Shown here piece after piece: positions 36,001 through 48,000 of a stretch of 64,000 nucleotides of DNA. A model generated the notes under the pieces. It did not search any database, had not been told where the DNA came from, and saw nothing but the letters and a program-made list of their open reading frames with translations. Location: NCBI RefSeq assembly GCF_037126465.1, contig NC_088204.1:60743771-60807770 (forward strand), given 5' to 3'. Positions within the stretch are counted from its first letter, which is position 1; each line of letters opens with the position of its first letter. This stretch comes from Ornithodoros turicata (Eukaryota > Arthropoda > Arachnida > Ixodida > Argasidae). A program made the position numbers and the translations under genes.

Positions 36001-39000
36001 GAACACGAATTTGAGCTCAGGATAGATACTGTAGAAGTGGTTTTTTTCGCGCGGAATTATTTTTCGCGTTTTTCGCGCACACCTCCAAAGTCGCGAATTT
36101 AAGTTCCCGCGAATAACTCTGGTCATATGAGGGCGAAAAGCGTTCGGCGTTCGACGCTATACCGTGACTACCTGACCCCTCTATTCCATGCAGCGTAGGC
36201 AGTTTAAAGGGACGGTCTCGTACAGATCGGGCGATTCCGAAGCTTTGCTGAAATTATATTCAAGAGTGCTACAGAAATACAGTCGCGAAGTTTCAACCAG
36301 AACAACGAAGTGGTTTTCGAGAAATTTGAAGGAATATGCCGTGACAGCAGACGACGGAAGTCGCAGCTGGATTCAACTCCCTCTCATGCAACGTCAAATG
36401 TGACGTGGTTATGGTATTTATGGTGGCAGGTCGCCCATTGGGCGACCGAAGCGCAATGCACAGTACAGTCGGAGGTGTATGTGCTTTGCGCTTGAAAGTT
36501 GTCACGCGCGACGTCGTAATGTCTTATAGCAAATTTAGCGATAGTGACGGGTCCCTGTCACTAAGCGGTGAAGATGAGCTCATCGGCGCCGATCGATTGA
36601 AGAACCGGGGACGTCGATGAACCTTTAGCTACTGACCTTTTGCAACATCAAAGTGGTTAGCCAGTGAAAGTAGTGGATGATCGGGAATCGATTGACGCGG
36701 GTAAGACTCATCCATAAAAGCGCACTTTTTTGCGTATATATGTTCCGCTTGATCGTGACACCATTCTAAATTGTACAAACATTGCAGGTGTGTGTGTAGA
36801 CACTGCTCGCCAATACCAGCATGTGCCGGAACCTGTTTCGATCAGTCACGTACACATGGTGTTGTATTCTCCTGAAAGGTGTTGTAAAGTTTGTTTTTGT
36901 TGCGGAGGTTTTTATTTGCATATAAAAATGTGTGTTTCATGGTACGTTATGCAAAATTTCAGATTTGGTCATGTATGTATCAGAACTTGGATAGACTGCT
37001 GAAGAAAGCTGCTCTCTCTATCCATTCCCGCAAGCGGCAGGAGGTTGTCAACGTGATAAGTGAAGGCTTTCCATTCATGTCATTACACCTGGAGCAAATG
37101 ACAAAATCAAGGATAAGCTCATCTACTTCAACGTCTTCAATTACCCCTGGCCTATGAAAAAAAAAAGCCCTTTTCAGGACCATCCAACATATCTGCATCA
37201 AAGACCATGCTTCTGCATCGAATAAGCTCTTATCATCATGGATGATTATAGTATTTCATATCAAAAATACCTAGACGTGCATTACGAATGTGCAAGATGG
37301 ATCAGCCGTATTTTTGCTAATGTTATGGCGGTGTGTTCATGAGCCCACGGCTCAGATTTTGATTGTGTCAGGGGTTGCACACTAAGATGTCTAGCACATT
37401 GAATATAAAAGATTTGGAAATGTTTAAAAACTTTCAAAAATATCAAAAATACCTGGATGTCCATCACAAATTTGTAAGATGGAACAGCGGTTGGCAACAT
37501 GTTTACATGTCGTCTAGCTTATTGTTGCTCATGTTACACCGGTGTGTTCGTGAGCCCATACTGGCTCAGATTTTGATTGTGTCAGGGGTTGCACACTAAG
37601 ATGCCCAGCACGTTGAATATGAAAGATGTGTAAATGTTTAAAAAATATGAAAAATACCTAGACGTGCATGACAAATTTGTAACATGGAATAGTGGTTTGC
37701 AACTTGTCGACATGTCGTCAGTCTTATTTTTGCTAATGTTACACCGGTGTATTCATGAGCCCATACTGGCTCACATTTTGATTCGATATCAGGGGTTGCA
37801 CACTAAGATGTCCAGCACGTTGAATATAAAAGATTTGGAAATGTTTCAAAACTTTCAAAAATATCAAAAATACCTAGATGTCCATCACAAATTTGTAAGA
37901 TGGAACAGCGGTTTGCAACATGTTTACATGTCGTCTGGCTTATTGTTGCTCATGTTACACCGGTGCGTTCGTGAGCACATACTGGCTCAGATTTTCATTG
38001 TGTCAGGGGTTGCACACTAAGATGTCCAGCACGTTGAATATAAAAGATTTGGAAATATTTAAAAACTTTCAAAAATATCAAAAATACCTGGACGTACAGG
38101 ACAAATTTGTAAGATGGAACAGCGGTTTGCAACATGTTTACATGTCGTCTCACTTATTGTTGCTCATGTTACACCGGTGTGTTCGTGAGCCCATACTGGC
38201 TCAGATTTTGATTGTGTCAGGGGTTGCACACTAAGATGTCCAGCACGTTGAATATAAATGATTTGGAAATGTTTAAGAACTTTCAAAAATATCAAAAATA
38301 CCTGGACGTACATGACAAATTTGTAAGATGGAACAGCGGTTTGCAAGATGTTTACATGTCGTCTGGCTTATTGTTGCCCATACTGGCTCACATTTTGATT
38401 CGATATCAGGGGTTGCAGACTAACATGTCCAGCACGTTGAATATAAAGTTTGCGGAAGTTGAGTGTTTATGTAGTCATCTTTTATTGTCCCTTATTGTAA
38501 TGTACGTCCACAGGACTGACCAATTGTGTTAAAATTGGGTTGTTGGTATCGGGTAGTCATAATGATGTTCAAGCAGCAAGCTCTGAGCAACCTGTCGTCC
38601 TGTCCTGTCAACAAGGTTGTCTTGTCTTTTGTTGCTTGAACATCATATAATCACAACACTGATTTGTGGATATAACTTACATATTTATATTATGCAATAC
38701 TTTTCTCACATCAGCAATGTGCAGGGAAAAATTAAATAGAGCTGTGAAACCTGCGAATTTGAGTTATATTTGTGACCCATTAATAGGTGTTGATTCTGGC
38801 ACAGGAAGGAGTGCCACTCTCATCAGTTAGTGTCAGCTACTGAAGGGGCACAAGACAACATTATTGAGCATAGTTTGGCGATATACTGCTCCGGTAGGGA
38901 TAATACCTTAGAGAGGCTATATGCAAAACAAACTTATGTAGCCTGCTGGATCAAGCACTTCCTTCCGAGGTACGCGGGACTGCCGTTGCGTGCGGTGCCG

Positions 39001-42000
39001 ACAATTTCTGTACACATCACTTTTGGCTATTATCAACAAAGTAATACCTACATTTCAATACTGCGCGTATCCAGTTCTTTGGACACCGTTGCCGCTAACA
39101 GTTGACTGCGTGACGGCCGACATCTTTTAGTTCGAGCCGCGTCCGGCGCCGTCCCCTACATATCGTGCCCGCAGAACGTCTCTTTACCTCATATGCATCG
39201 TGAACGAAACGTGCGGAGTACACGCACGCGCGTGTGACAATCAGACCTTTTGTTGAAGATGTTTCGAGTGTGTGACTCCCAACAGGTGCTTTTCTATATC
39301 CACTTTCGTCACATTGTCGTCGACAAAAGAGTTGTTATACACCCGGGTTACGTTTTCACCACTTCCATACGGAATATTCTTTTCGCAGGTAAGACGAACT
39401 AGAAGTGCTCAAAATACCGAACGATACGAGACAAGTTAGTAAATAAGCGTCAACTGCCTTTATTAGGTGGAGTCATCCACGTAAACTGCCGCTCGAAATG
39501 AAGATGCGAGACGTATTGACATTGTTGTTCGGCCACATTTTACAATACGCATCTTTCGTTTGACCAGACTACATGCAGCAAGTTTATTGCCGTCGCCGTG
39601 ATCCTCGAACACCTTTTGGAAGTCGTCTGCCGCTGCAAGAAGGCGCGAGAGCAGACGATTTGTTCATCCAATAAGCGGTCTGCTATCGTAGCGGATATCG
39701 CTGTTGCCAACAGAAATCGCAATGTGCTGGCGCTGTTCTTATCAACTTAATTCGTTTATTTAATAACCGTGGCGATTCTGGACGAGCGAATTCACAGTAT
39801 TACGTTTTCAGATATGAGGAATCGAATGGTACGCTTTGTGGATAGGCCAGGGTGTACGAGACCGTCCCTTTAAGCAAGCGCAGAAGATTGTCTTATCCCA
39901 TCAGGCAAGATGCAAAGAAAAGAAAATTCATCATGCTTTTGTTACTCCTATAAACGCTTTGCACTATACATACAATATACCATACCACGAAGCCGGAACA
40001 TGCATTTCCCCGCATTATCAAAACCAGATCTTATGATAGTACCACATTTCAACCGAACTGTTCAGTGCCGAAAGTGATAATTAATAAGAACTGCTAAAAT
40101 GAACTGGCTGACCTGCACACGACCAGTACTATGGCCTCCTACAGGGCCTTTCCTCCCATCGCTGTCAGGAGAAGAAAGGAATAGACCTAGAATGCCGCAA
40201 TACACGTGAACAACGGATGTCTTAGTACGTGCCAAAATATGCCCGAGTATTGACGGCGGCACGATATGCAAGAGCAAAGCACTCCCGGAAACCTGTGTCG
40301 CGAATTTAAGTTCTCGCGAATTAATCCTCAAAGCAGGTCTGGTCGAAAACGCGAAAATATTTTCCACGCGGAAAAAACTACTTCTACAGTAGTTGAGCGA
40401 AAGAGCGCAAGAAATTTGTAAACCAAATCCAGTTAATTACTCGTAAAAATCACTAAAAGTCGAAGCTATTTTTTTACTGGTTTGGCACTGTGTCAGAGTG
40501 ACCATTGCTACGGCACAGGTATACTACACCCCAGCGGAGTAAAACAATAAAGTCAGGATGTTTATTTAATTAACGAGCGCATGCAAATGAGAAACTGAGC
40601 GGCCAGTTTGTGACCGGCGCATCAATGATCCTAACTGAAAAAACTTTCCCCGGTAGGTGGCGCCGCTGTCGAATTATCCAGCCGGGGGATTTTCGTGAAA
40701 CACTCTGCAGAGGTACCCTGGGACAAGCGGCAGTCTTTCTAATCCAATAGAATATAATCTTATCCAACGCGAGCCAATTCTAATCCAGTACAATTCAGCT
40801 CTGATCCAACAATCTAGTTCCAATCTAACACAATCTATTCCTAATTCAATACCAGCCAGTTCTAAGCCCTCTGATTGGTCGATCGTACCTTCTTCCCTTC
40901 ACGCTGATTGGTCCATTCTAAGCAAACTGATCGCTGATTCGCTTGTATAGCTCCACCCTTTCATGCTAATTGTGGCTTGGCTCCGCCCCTTCACACTATT
41001 AGTCCATTCCAAGTCTACTGATTGCTGCTTGGCTGGTTGTAGCTCCGCCCCTTTTCACTAGCTCTGGCCCTACACACTGATTGGTCCAAGCCTACTGATC
41101 TCTGATTGGCTGGCATTGCCTCCTGCACGCTAACTGGTCCATTCTAATCCCAGTGAACGCTGATTGGCTGGCTTGTCTCCGCCCCCTTCACATCGGTCTT
41201 TCTCCGGTTCAAGCCTAGTTGATTGACTCTTCCACGGTTAGCCTTCACATGTATTCACCAGGCTGCTAAGTCTGCTCCCAAATTGCTTACCTGTCCATTG
41301 GTCCAGGTGTGCTAATTCCGGTCATTTCAAAGCCTCAGCTAACATAGACAAGGCCCCACCAGCCGCGGCCACTCCCCAAGTGCTTCTTCTTCATCTCTTA
41401 ACTGGGTGTTTGCTAGAGCTACGTGGTGACTACATATGTCGCCTGCAGCTCCATTTCTTGTAGCTGGTGTAGGTGGTGATATCCACCTAAAAGTCTTTAG
41501 CGTGTGTCACTCTTTAATGTATGACACGTGACACTTTTGGTTTTCGGTCTCATATATTTCAGTCCAGGTTTAGAAGCGGTCTACGTTGGTGCCTTCTTTA
41601 GGAAAAACGAAGAGGGCTTTCTCCACTTTCCTTTGCGATTTCGAGCAACGGCTTCAGACAGAGAAACACACACAAGAAGTTGATTTTACCCTTTATTCAT
41701 TACGTTTTTTAGAGCTTTCCCAAAGGTCCAGCCCAGTTGGATATTGGTCCAGCTAGGACAGCAAATCATTAGTCATTTCTACTCGTTTCTAAGCCCGTAC
41801 ATAGACTGGTAGGCTCTAGCTGCTATTGGTCCATGCTTCTAGCTGTAAGCCACTCATTGGTCAATTTCACTCATCTCTGGATCTAGATTTATCCCTCATA
41901 TGGAGCTTACTGGTCCAGCTATGTTGCTGGGTCGCTTCCGCAAATCTGTGGATTTCTAATCTCTCCGTCAGCTTATTGGTCCGTAATTCTAGAGCCACAC

Positions 42001-45000
42001 GTAACTAGGTTTCTGTGATCCCTCATAGACACATAGGCTAATGAAACACATATAGACACATAGTCACATAGGCTAAGGACGCCCAACTGCTTATTGGCCC
42101 ATAATTCTGGCTAGTCAGAGACATCCACTCGTGGGTCACTTCCACTCATCTCTAGATCTCTAAGCTCCCTAACACGTATTTTTCCATGCCTCTAGCTCTC
42201 TCATTGGTCACTTCCACTCATCACCAAATTTGAGCTACCTCATTGGTTGGTAGACTCCAACAACTATTGGTCCATGCTTCTAACTGGGTCCATCCATGCC
42301 AAACGTCCCAGAGTTGATGCTCGACTCCAGTCGATTTTGTTATAAAAATTCGTATGAATTTATTACTTGGAGAGAGCCACTAAAACAAAGCTTTTTATCT
42401 GCCACTGCAAAATAGTTGCCCTTAGGAGTCTATTTAGAGTTCAGAACTCACCAGGACATACGCTGTCTTCCTGGACTTCAGGAAAGCTTTCGACTCTGCT
42501 TGTCATTCTTTTCCACTGTGCAAGTCGTCTAATCTTAACCGTGATAGCAATGTGCTAGGATGGATTCATACAGGTCTATTTACAAAATCGCTCACATGCA
42601 ACGCAGGTAAATAGCACGTGCTCTTCTCTCCTTCCAATAGTTTCTGGCGTCCCCAAGGCTCAGTCCTTGGGCCTCTTTTCTTCTTAACATTTATTAATAA
42701 CTTACCGGACGCTGTTCAGTGGCGTAGCCACGGGGGGGGGGGGGCTAAGGGGGCTCGCCCCCCCCCCCTACCTGCCACGGGCTGAGCCACGCAAACCGTG
42801 CAAATCCGAGGAGAAAATGCTGTATGGGCGGGGAGGGGGGGACCAATGGGACGATCGCGAAAGTTCTTATGTTCTTGCAGTTCCTTTCAAAATACTTCCA
42901 TTCTGGAATCTGGTGACACGGCCTCTAGACAGCCTAAACGTAATCGCATTGTGAACGTTCAAATCAATTATACTATAGAGTTGCATCTCCTATCTTGCGG
43001 TATGCCCAAGTATGTGTGTGGTGGCGCAGCCAGTATCAGGGGGGGGGGGTCGGAACTGGGGCTGGTATTCGTATCGAGCCCCCCCCCCCCCCCCCCCCCC
43101 ATATTGGAGGTCTGGCTACGCCACTGACTCTGTTTCATCGTTACTAATCGTTTTGCTGATGACTGCGTGCTGTATCGATACATAAGGGCTCCGTCAGACT
43201 CCGTTTCTCTTCAGCAAAATCTTGACATCATCAGTGCATGGTGCTCTTCATGGATGCTTCCTCTTAAGGTATCAACATGTGTGCATATGCCCTTTTCCCG
43301 CTCCAAGCAAGCTTACACTCTTAAAAATGAACTTACCACATAGCATGCTCCTAACCAACCATCATCCCGAATGACCACGTTCTCGCCCTAGATTTGTTGA
43401 AAACAGGAGGCGGAGCCTATTTTGTGCCATTATGCACGGCACAGAATAGGCTCCGCCTCCCGTTTCCAACAAATCAGGTGCGAGAACGTTGTCATTCGAG
43501 ATGATGGTTGGCTAGGAGCGTGCTATATGGTGAAATCCATTTTTAAGAGTGTACAACTGCAGCTGTGAAATCAACGGATCTCTCAGACATACTGCAACTA
43601 CGTATAAGTACTTAGGACTGCGTCTCACTTCTAACCTCGCGTGGTTCACTCACGTCAATACCATAATAAATGATACTATAATAGAAAACTTGTCTTTTTA
43701 AATGAACCCTAACATTAGCACCTCCCAATGTAAAACTACTTGCCTATTCGGCTTTGATACGAACAACGCTGGAATATAGTTGTGGTATTTGGAGCACACG
43801 TACAGCCAACCTAACTGACCTCCTTGAAAGTGTCCTGAAACTTCACCGCATAGCACGCGAAAACGAAAACGAAACGGGAGCACACGAAAACGGAGGCGTA
43901 CGCCTCCCGTTTTCGAACTGCAAATCAGGGCAGATAACGATATCATTCGAGGTGATGGTTGGCCAGTTGCGTGCTATGCGGGGAAGTTCATTTTTACGAG
44001 TGCACTCTTAAAAATGAACTTCACCACATAGCACGCTCCTAGCCAACCATTGTCTCGAATGATATCGTTATCTGCCCTGATTTGTTGAAAACACGGGGCG
44101 TACGCCTTTTCTGTGACATTTATGAACAGCATAAGTGTCACAGAAATGGCGTACGCCCCCCGTTTTCAACAAATCAGGGCAGATAACGATATCATTCGAG
44201 ATAATGGTTGGCTAGGAGCGTGCTATGCGGTGAAGTTCATTCTTAAGAGTGTGTAGTTACAAATACCCTTCTAGTATCTCTTCCAATAAGCGTTCCATTG
44301 GCCTTCCCGACGTCGACCTCCGCAGAGAAGATACGTCCGCCTTTGCCTGTTTTGATAAGTTCTTGGTTGGCGCTCATATTCGACCTTATTTCCTTTCTCT
44401 CGCTTCATAATGTGTAAGCAATGTGTAATTTGTAATGCATAATGTGTTCAGCAAGTAAACATCGCCGTTACAACTCACTCGCAAATTATTCTTTTTTTTT
44501 CTCTCTCTCTCTCTACATTCGAGAAGCGTACACTCTAAAAATAAAACTTCACCGCATTGCAGGCTGTCCGCCCACCATTCGCCACGAATGATAGGGTTGT
44601 CGCTTCTTTTCTTTTTGTGGCAATTTTCATATATCCAAATTGGCACAAAAATGCGTACGCCCCCTCTCTCTTCGAATCAGAAGCGATAACCCTATCATTC
44701 TTGGCAATGTTTGGCGCACAGCGTGCTATGCGGTGAAGTTGTGTTTTTAGAATGTACCGTGAAAACCGCCACCCCAAACAGTCTGCCCGCCCCTTCCCCT
44801 CCCCCTGAAAAAATCCTGGTGGCACCCATGACTACAGCCCTGCCGCCAGAACAAACTGCTTTTTTTTTTTAGTACGACGTGGATGCGGTGCCGACGATGT
44901 ACTTGCTTATATACGACTTACACAACGAGAATTAGCCGATGTAGGACATAAACATGGACGACACAAGCGCATATGCCTCCAACGGGCTTACTGGTTCAAA

Positions 45001-48000
45001 GCACCCGTAGGTGCGTGTGCTGGGCACGGACACCGCACTTTGATATCCCTATGGTGGGACTAGTCCCACCATACACTCTTAAAAATGAACTTCACCGCAT
45101 AGCACGCTCCTAGGCAACCATCACCTCGAATGATATCGTTATCTGCCCTGATTTGCTGAAAACGGGAGGCGTACGCCTTTTCTGTGACAATTATGAACAG
45201 CATAAGTGTCATAGAAAAGGCGTACGCCTCCCGTTTCCAACAAATCGGGGCAGATAACGATATCATTCGAGGTGATGGTTGGCTAGTTGCGTGCTATGCG
45301 GTGAAGTTCATTTTTAAGAGTATAATATCCCTCTTCAATGAACTGTCTCATGCAAACTGTTGCAAATCGAAACTAGCTTTACACTTTTGAGACTCCGGTT
45401 AGCCCACACATAGAATCTGCTCTTTGAAGGGCCGTCACAGTCTTGCTTTTGGGGCAAGGCGTTTCGCCATTCCGTTGTCGTTGATGCCATCACAGGTTCC
45501 TTTACCGTGAAAAGCTACAAAAAAAAAAAAAAAGTGCCAAGTAGCAGAAATGCAGATATCATCGGCACAGTTGCAAAGGTTGACATCTTCTTTTTGTTTT
45601 TCCACTGTGACGCTCTCCCACCGGGGACAAAAAAGTAGTTTGGCGACATCGGGTAGGATTGACATGATCTCACTTATAACGTTATAAGTGAAATCGAGCC
45701 AGTCCTGCCTAGTCCACGAACAGCGCAGAAGGGAGGCAGAAGGGAGCCTGTCCTTCATATTTGAAGAAGGGCCCCTTGATAACGCGATCCGCCCCTGGCT
45801 GGGACGTGTCTTTGAACGCGCGGCCGATAACAAGGTCGTCGGGGAAGTACTGCTTGCGATGCTGTTCCGGGAAGATCTTTTCTTAGATCTTTCATTCCGT
45901 ATTCATTTGTTTGTACCCTAATCCAGGTTGAACATCATTGAGCAGCGTGGCGGGTATCTACAGGACTACGCAGGTGAGCGTTCCGAACATTCCGCGGCCA
46001 CCCAAACAAGTCAACATATGTATATACGCAGGTTTCGCTTACGTCGGAGGCATCTGCACGGACGCTCGTGTTGGTATAGGAGAAGATATTCCAAAGACTT
46101 GGTACCACGTTCGAACTGTAGCACACGAAGTTGGTCACCTGTAGGTTGAAGACCCTCACCAGTCGAATTAAGCAAATTCAGCTAACACCGTGTAAATATT
46201 TGCACAGACTAGGCTGTCCCCATGATGGTGATCATGCCCCGAGCGTATTGCATCACTATAGTGGATCAACGCGGTGCCCGTGGAGTGACGGATACATCAT
46301 GAGCTACATCCAGAATTCCCGCAAGGAGTTCAGGTTCTCTTCGTGCTGCAACGACATGATCAGATATCTTATCCAGTATGTATAAAATAGTCTACAAGAA
46401 AAACTGCGTCCATATCGAGACAGAAATAAAAGCTTAATACGTGGATGTAGGCGAGGTACTAGGCTTACGATGCTAGGTATCGTAAACATATAGAAGGTAC
46501 TTTGCTTAGGATAATGTTAGAACTTTTCTCGTAGCTTTCGAGGCCGCACATGCATGTTGACCAATGACGCCCACATCACGTACAACAAAGAGAAATACCT
46601 CCCCGGCAAGTATTTGGGTGCCGATGAGCAGTGCCAGAAGTTCCTGGGATACATACTGAAAAAGACCTACAGTTTAAAAGATGTAAGTAATGGGTCAGAG
46701 CGCAGTATAAAGACTTGAAAGAAAGAGGTCCTGTCAAGAATAGATAACTGTCCACTAAATATGTTTCACGCTGCAGACAATGTGCCTTCATTGAAGCGCC
46801 GGACATATACACAGGCCGTGGCATCGCTGTACAGGGTGCATAATGGCCATACGAATTTTATTTCTTCGTTAATTTTTATCTAAACAAGACACACCATGTT
46901 TTGGACATTTTCTGTGGTCAGCTAACTGTACTAATTGAACCATCAGTAACGCGCTAAAGACGTCCATCCGAATCAAAACAGCGTGGAAATCATGCTGCTT
47001 TGAAATCGCAGGCTCAGGAAGAACAAACTTAACGCAGGCCACTCGCCCACAATGCCACTCTGAATATCAACGGCTTTCGTTCGAACGGACGGGTGCCGAA
47101 CCGCATGGTCCGATGCAAACATAAATTGTGGTTTCTCTTGCACACAGGAAACAGTCTTACAGGTCAGCTCCGCGGATACCTGTAACGATATTCTGGAAGT
47201 CGATATCGAGCTGTGTCTGAAACCACCCTTTATTTCCAGAAGACGGCCCCATATTTTAAGTAATCGTAAATTAACCATTCCGAAACAAACATGGGGGCCG
47301 CCATTTTTATGACGGCAGTCGTTCACGCTGACGTAAGTGATATCAGTGTTCTTTCAAAGATCCCTCCCTCTCTGCGGAGCATACTGGAATGTAGACTGGT
47401 GATGGTGGAAAGGGAGCGTCCGCAGGATTGACGTAGCCTTCTTGATTGCAGTGTTTTCTATCATTATTATTATAATTATTTGTGTGATGGTTTGCTCATG
47501 CCAGAATACGTTATTGATATCACCTGTGCAGTTACGATTCGTGCAATTATGTTTTCGCGTTGCCGGCCTGCGGCTAACTGGCCAAGAGCACCGTGAATGT
47601 CACGGATTGTCAACACAGCTGTGCTGCGCCTATACATACGAAAAAGATATTTTTGTTGGAATTGTAGTTGTCTTGGATAAAGTAAGTTGATTGGTTGCTT
47701 AATTGCAAGACGTTACCTTCGTAGTATCGTCAGTCGTGACGTTGCCCACCTCTGTGAGGCCGACAACGGCGAATCGTTTCACCCCCACCACCCCCACCAC
47801 CGTATAGTATCGTTACGGCTCACCACCGCTGCATCACTTCATCCGTTGCGCACATCTTGGACGTTCCACGAATAGTAATTACGTTTCTTTAAGGGAATTA
47901 CAAGCGTGTGAACGAGTTGTATTTGGCAACGCCATGGCATCGTATGCACATTGTAGGTACGTACGTAAGAATTAGGCATGGATGACAACTTTAGCGGCAG

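Larger units (their letters stand above)
35584..40708. mobile_element. DNA element bounded by inverted repeats of several hundred bases
   Basis: The left end acagggtgtttcacgaaaat is answered at 40686-40708 by the inverse attttcgtgaaacactctg. The match continues inward: cactggttt-type text, gcatgcgctcgttaattaaataaa with its inverse near 40570, ttactggtttggcactctc with its inverse near 40475, and gtcgcgaatttaagttc with its inverse at about 40297. A second inverted pair lies inside (aaagggacggtctcgtaca at 36210 and its inverse at 39855). Between them are a 214-bp tandem array and short ORFs that I cannot name. No transposase motif is recognised. Confidence 0.6.

Noticed and set aside
20000..38500. 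CRISPR-like arrays
   Set aside because: The repeat units (214 and 308 bp) have no spacer-repeat structure, and the DNA is eukaryotic.
45688..45921. ORF EGPLDNAIRPWLGRVFERAA... as an extra protease exon just upstream of 45927
   Set aside because: No motif of the family, and the short exon 45927-45973 has its own acceptor and agrees in phase with 34023.
47149..47311. A Cys-rich protease exon after 46682
   Set aside because: 46682 joins 59223 in phase, giving a continuous Cys-rich pattern; nothing between them fits.
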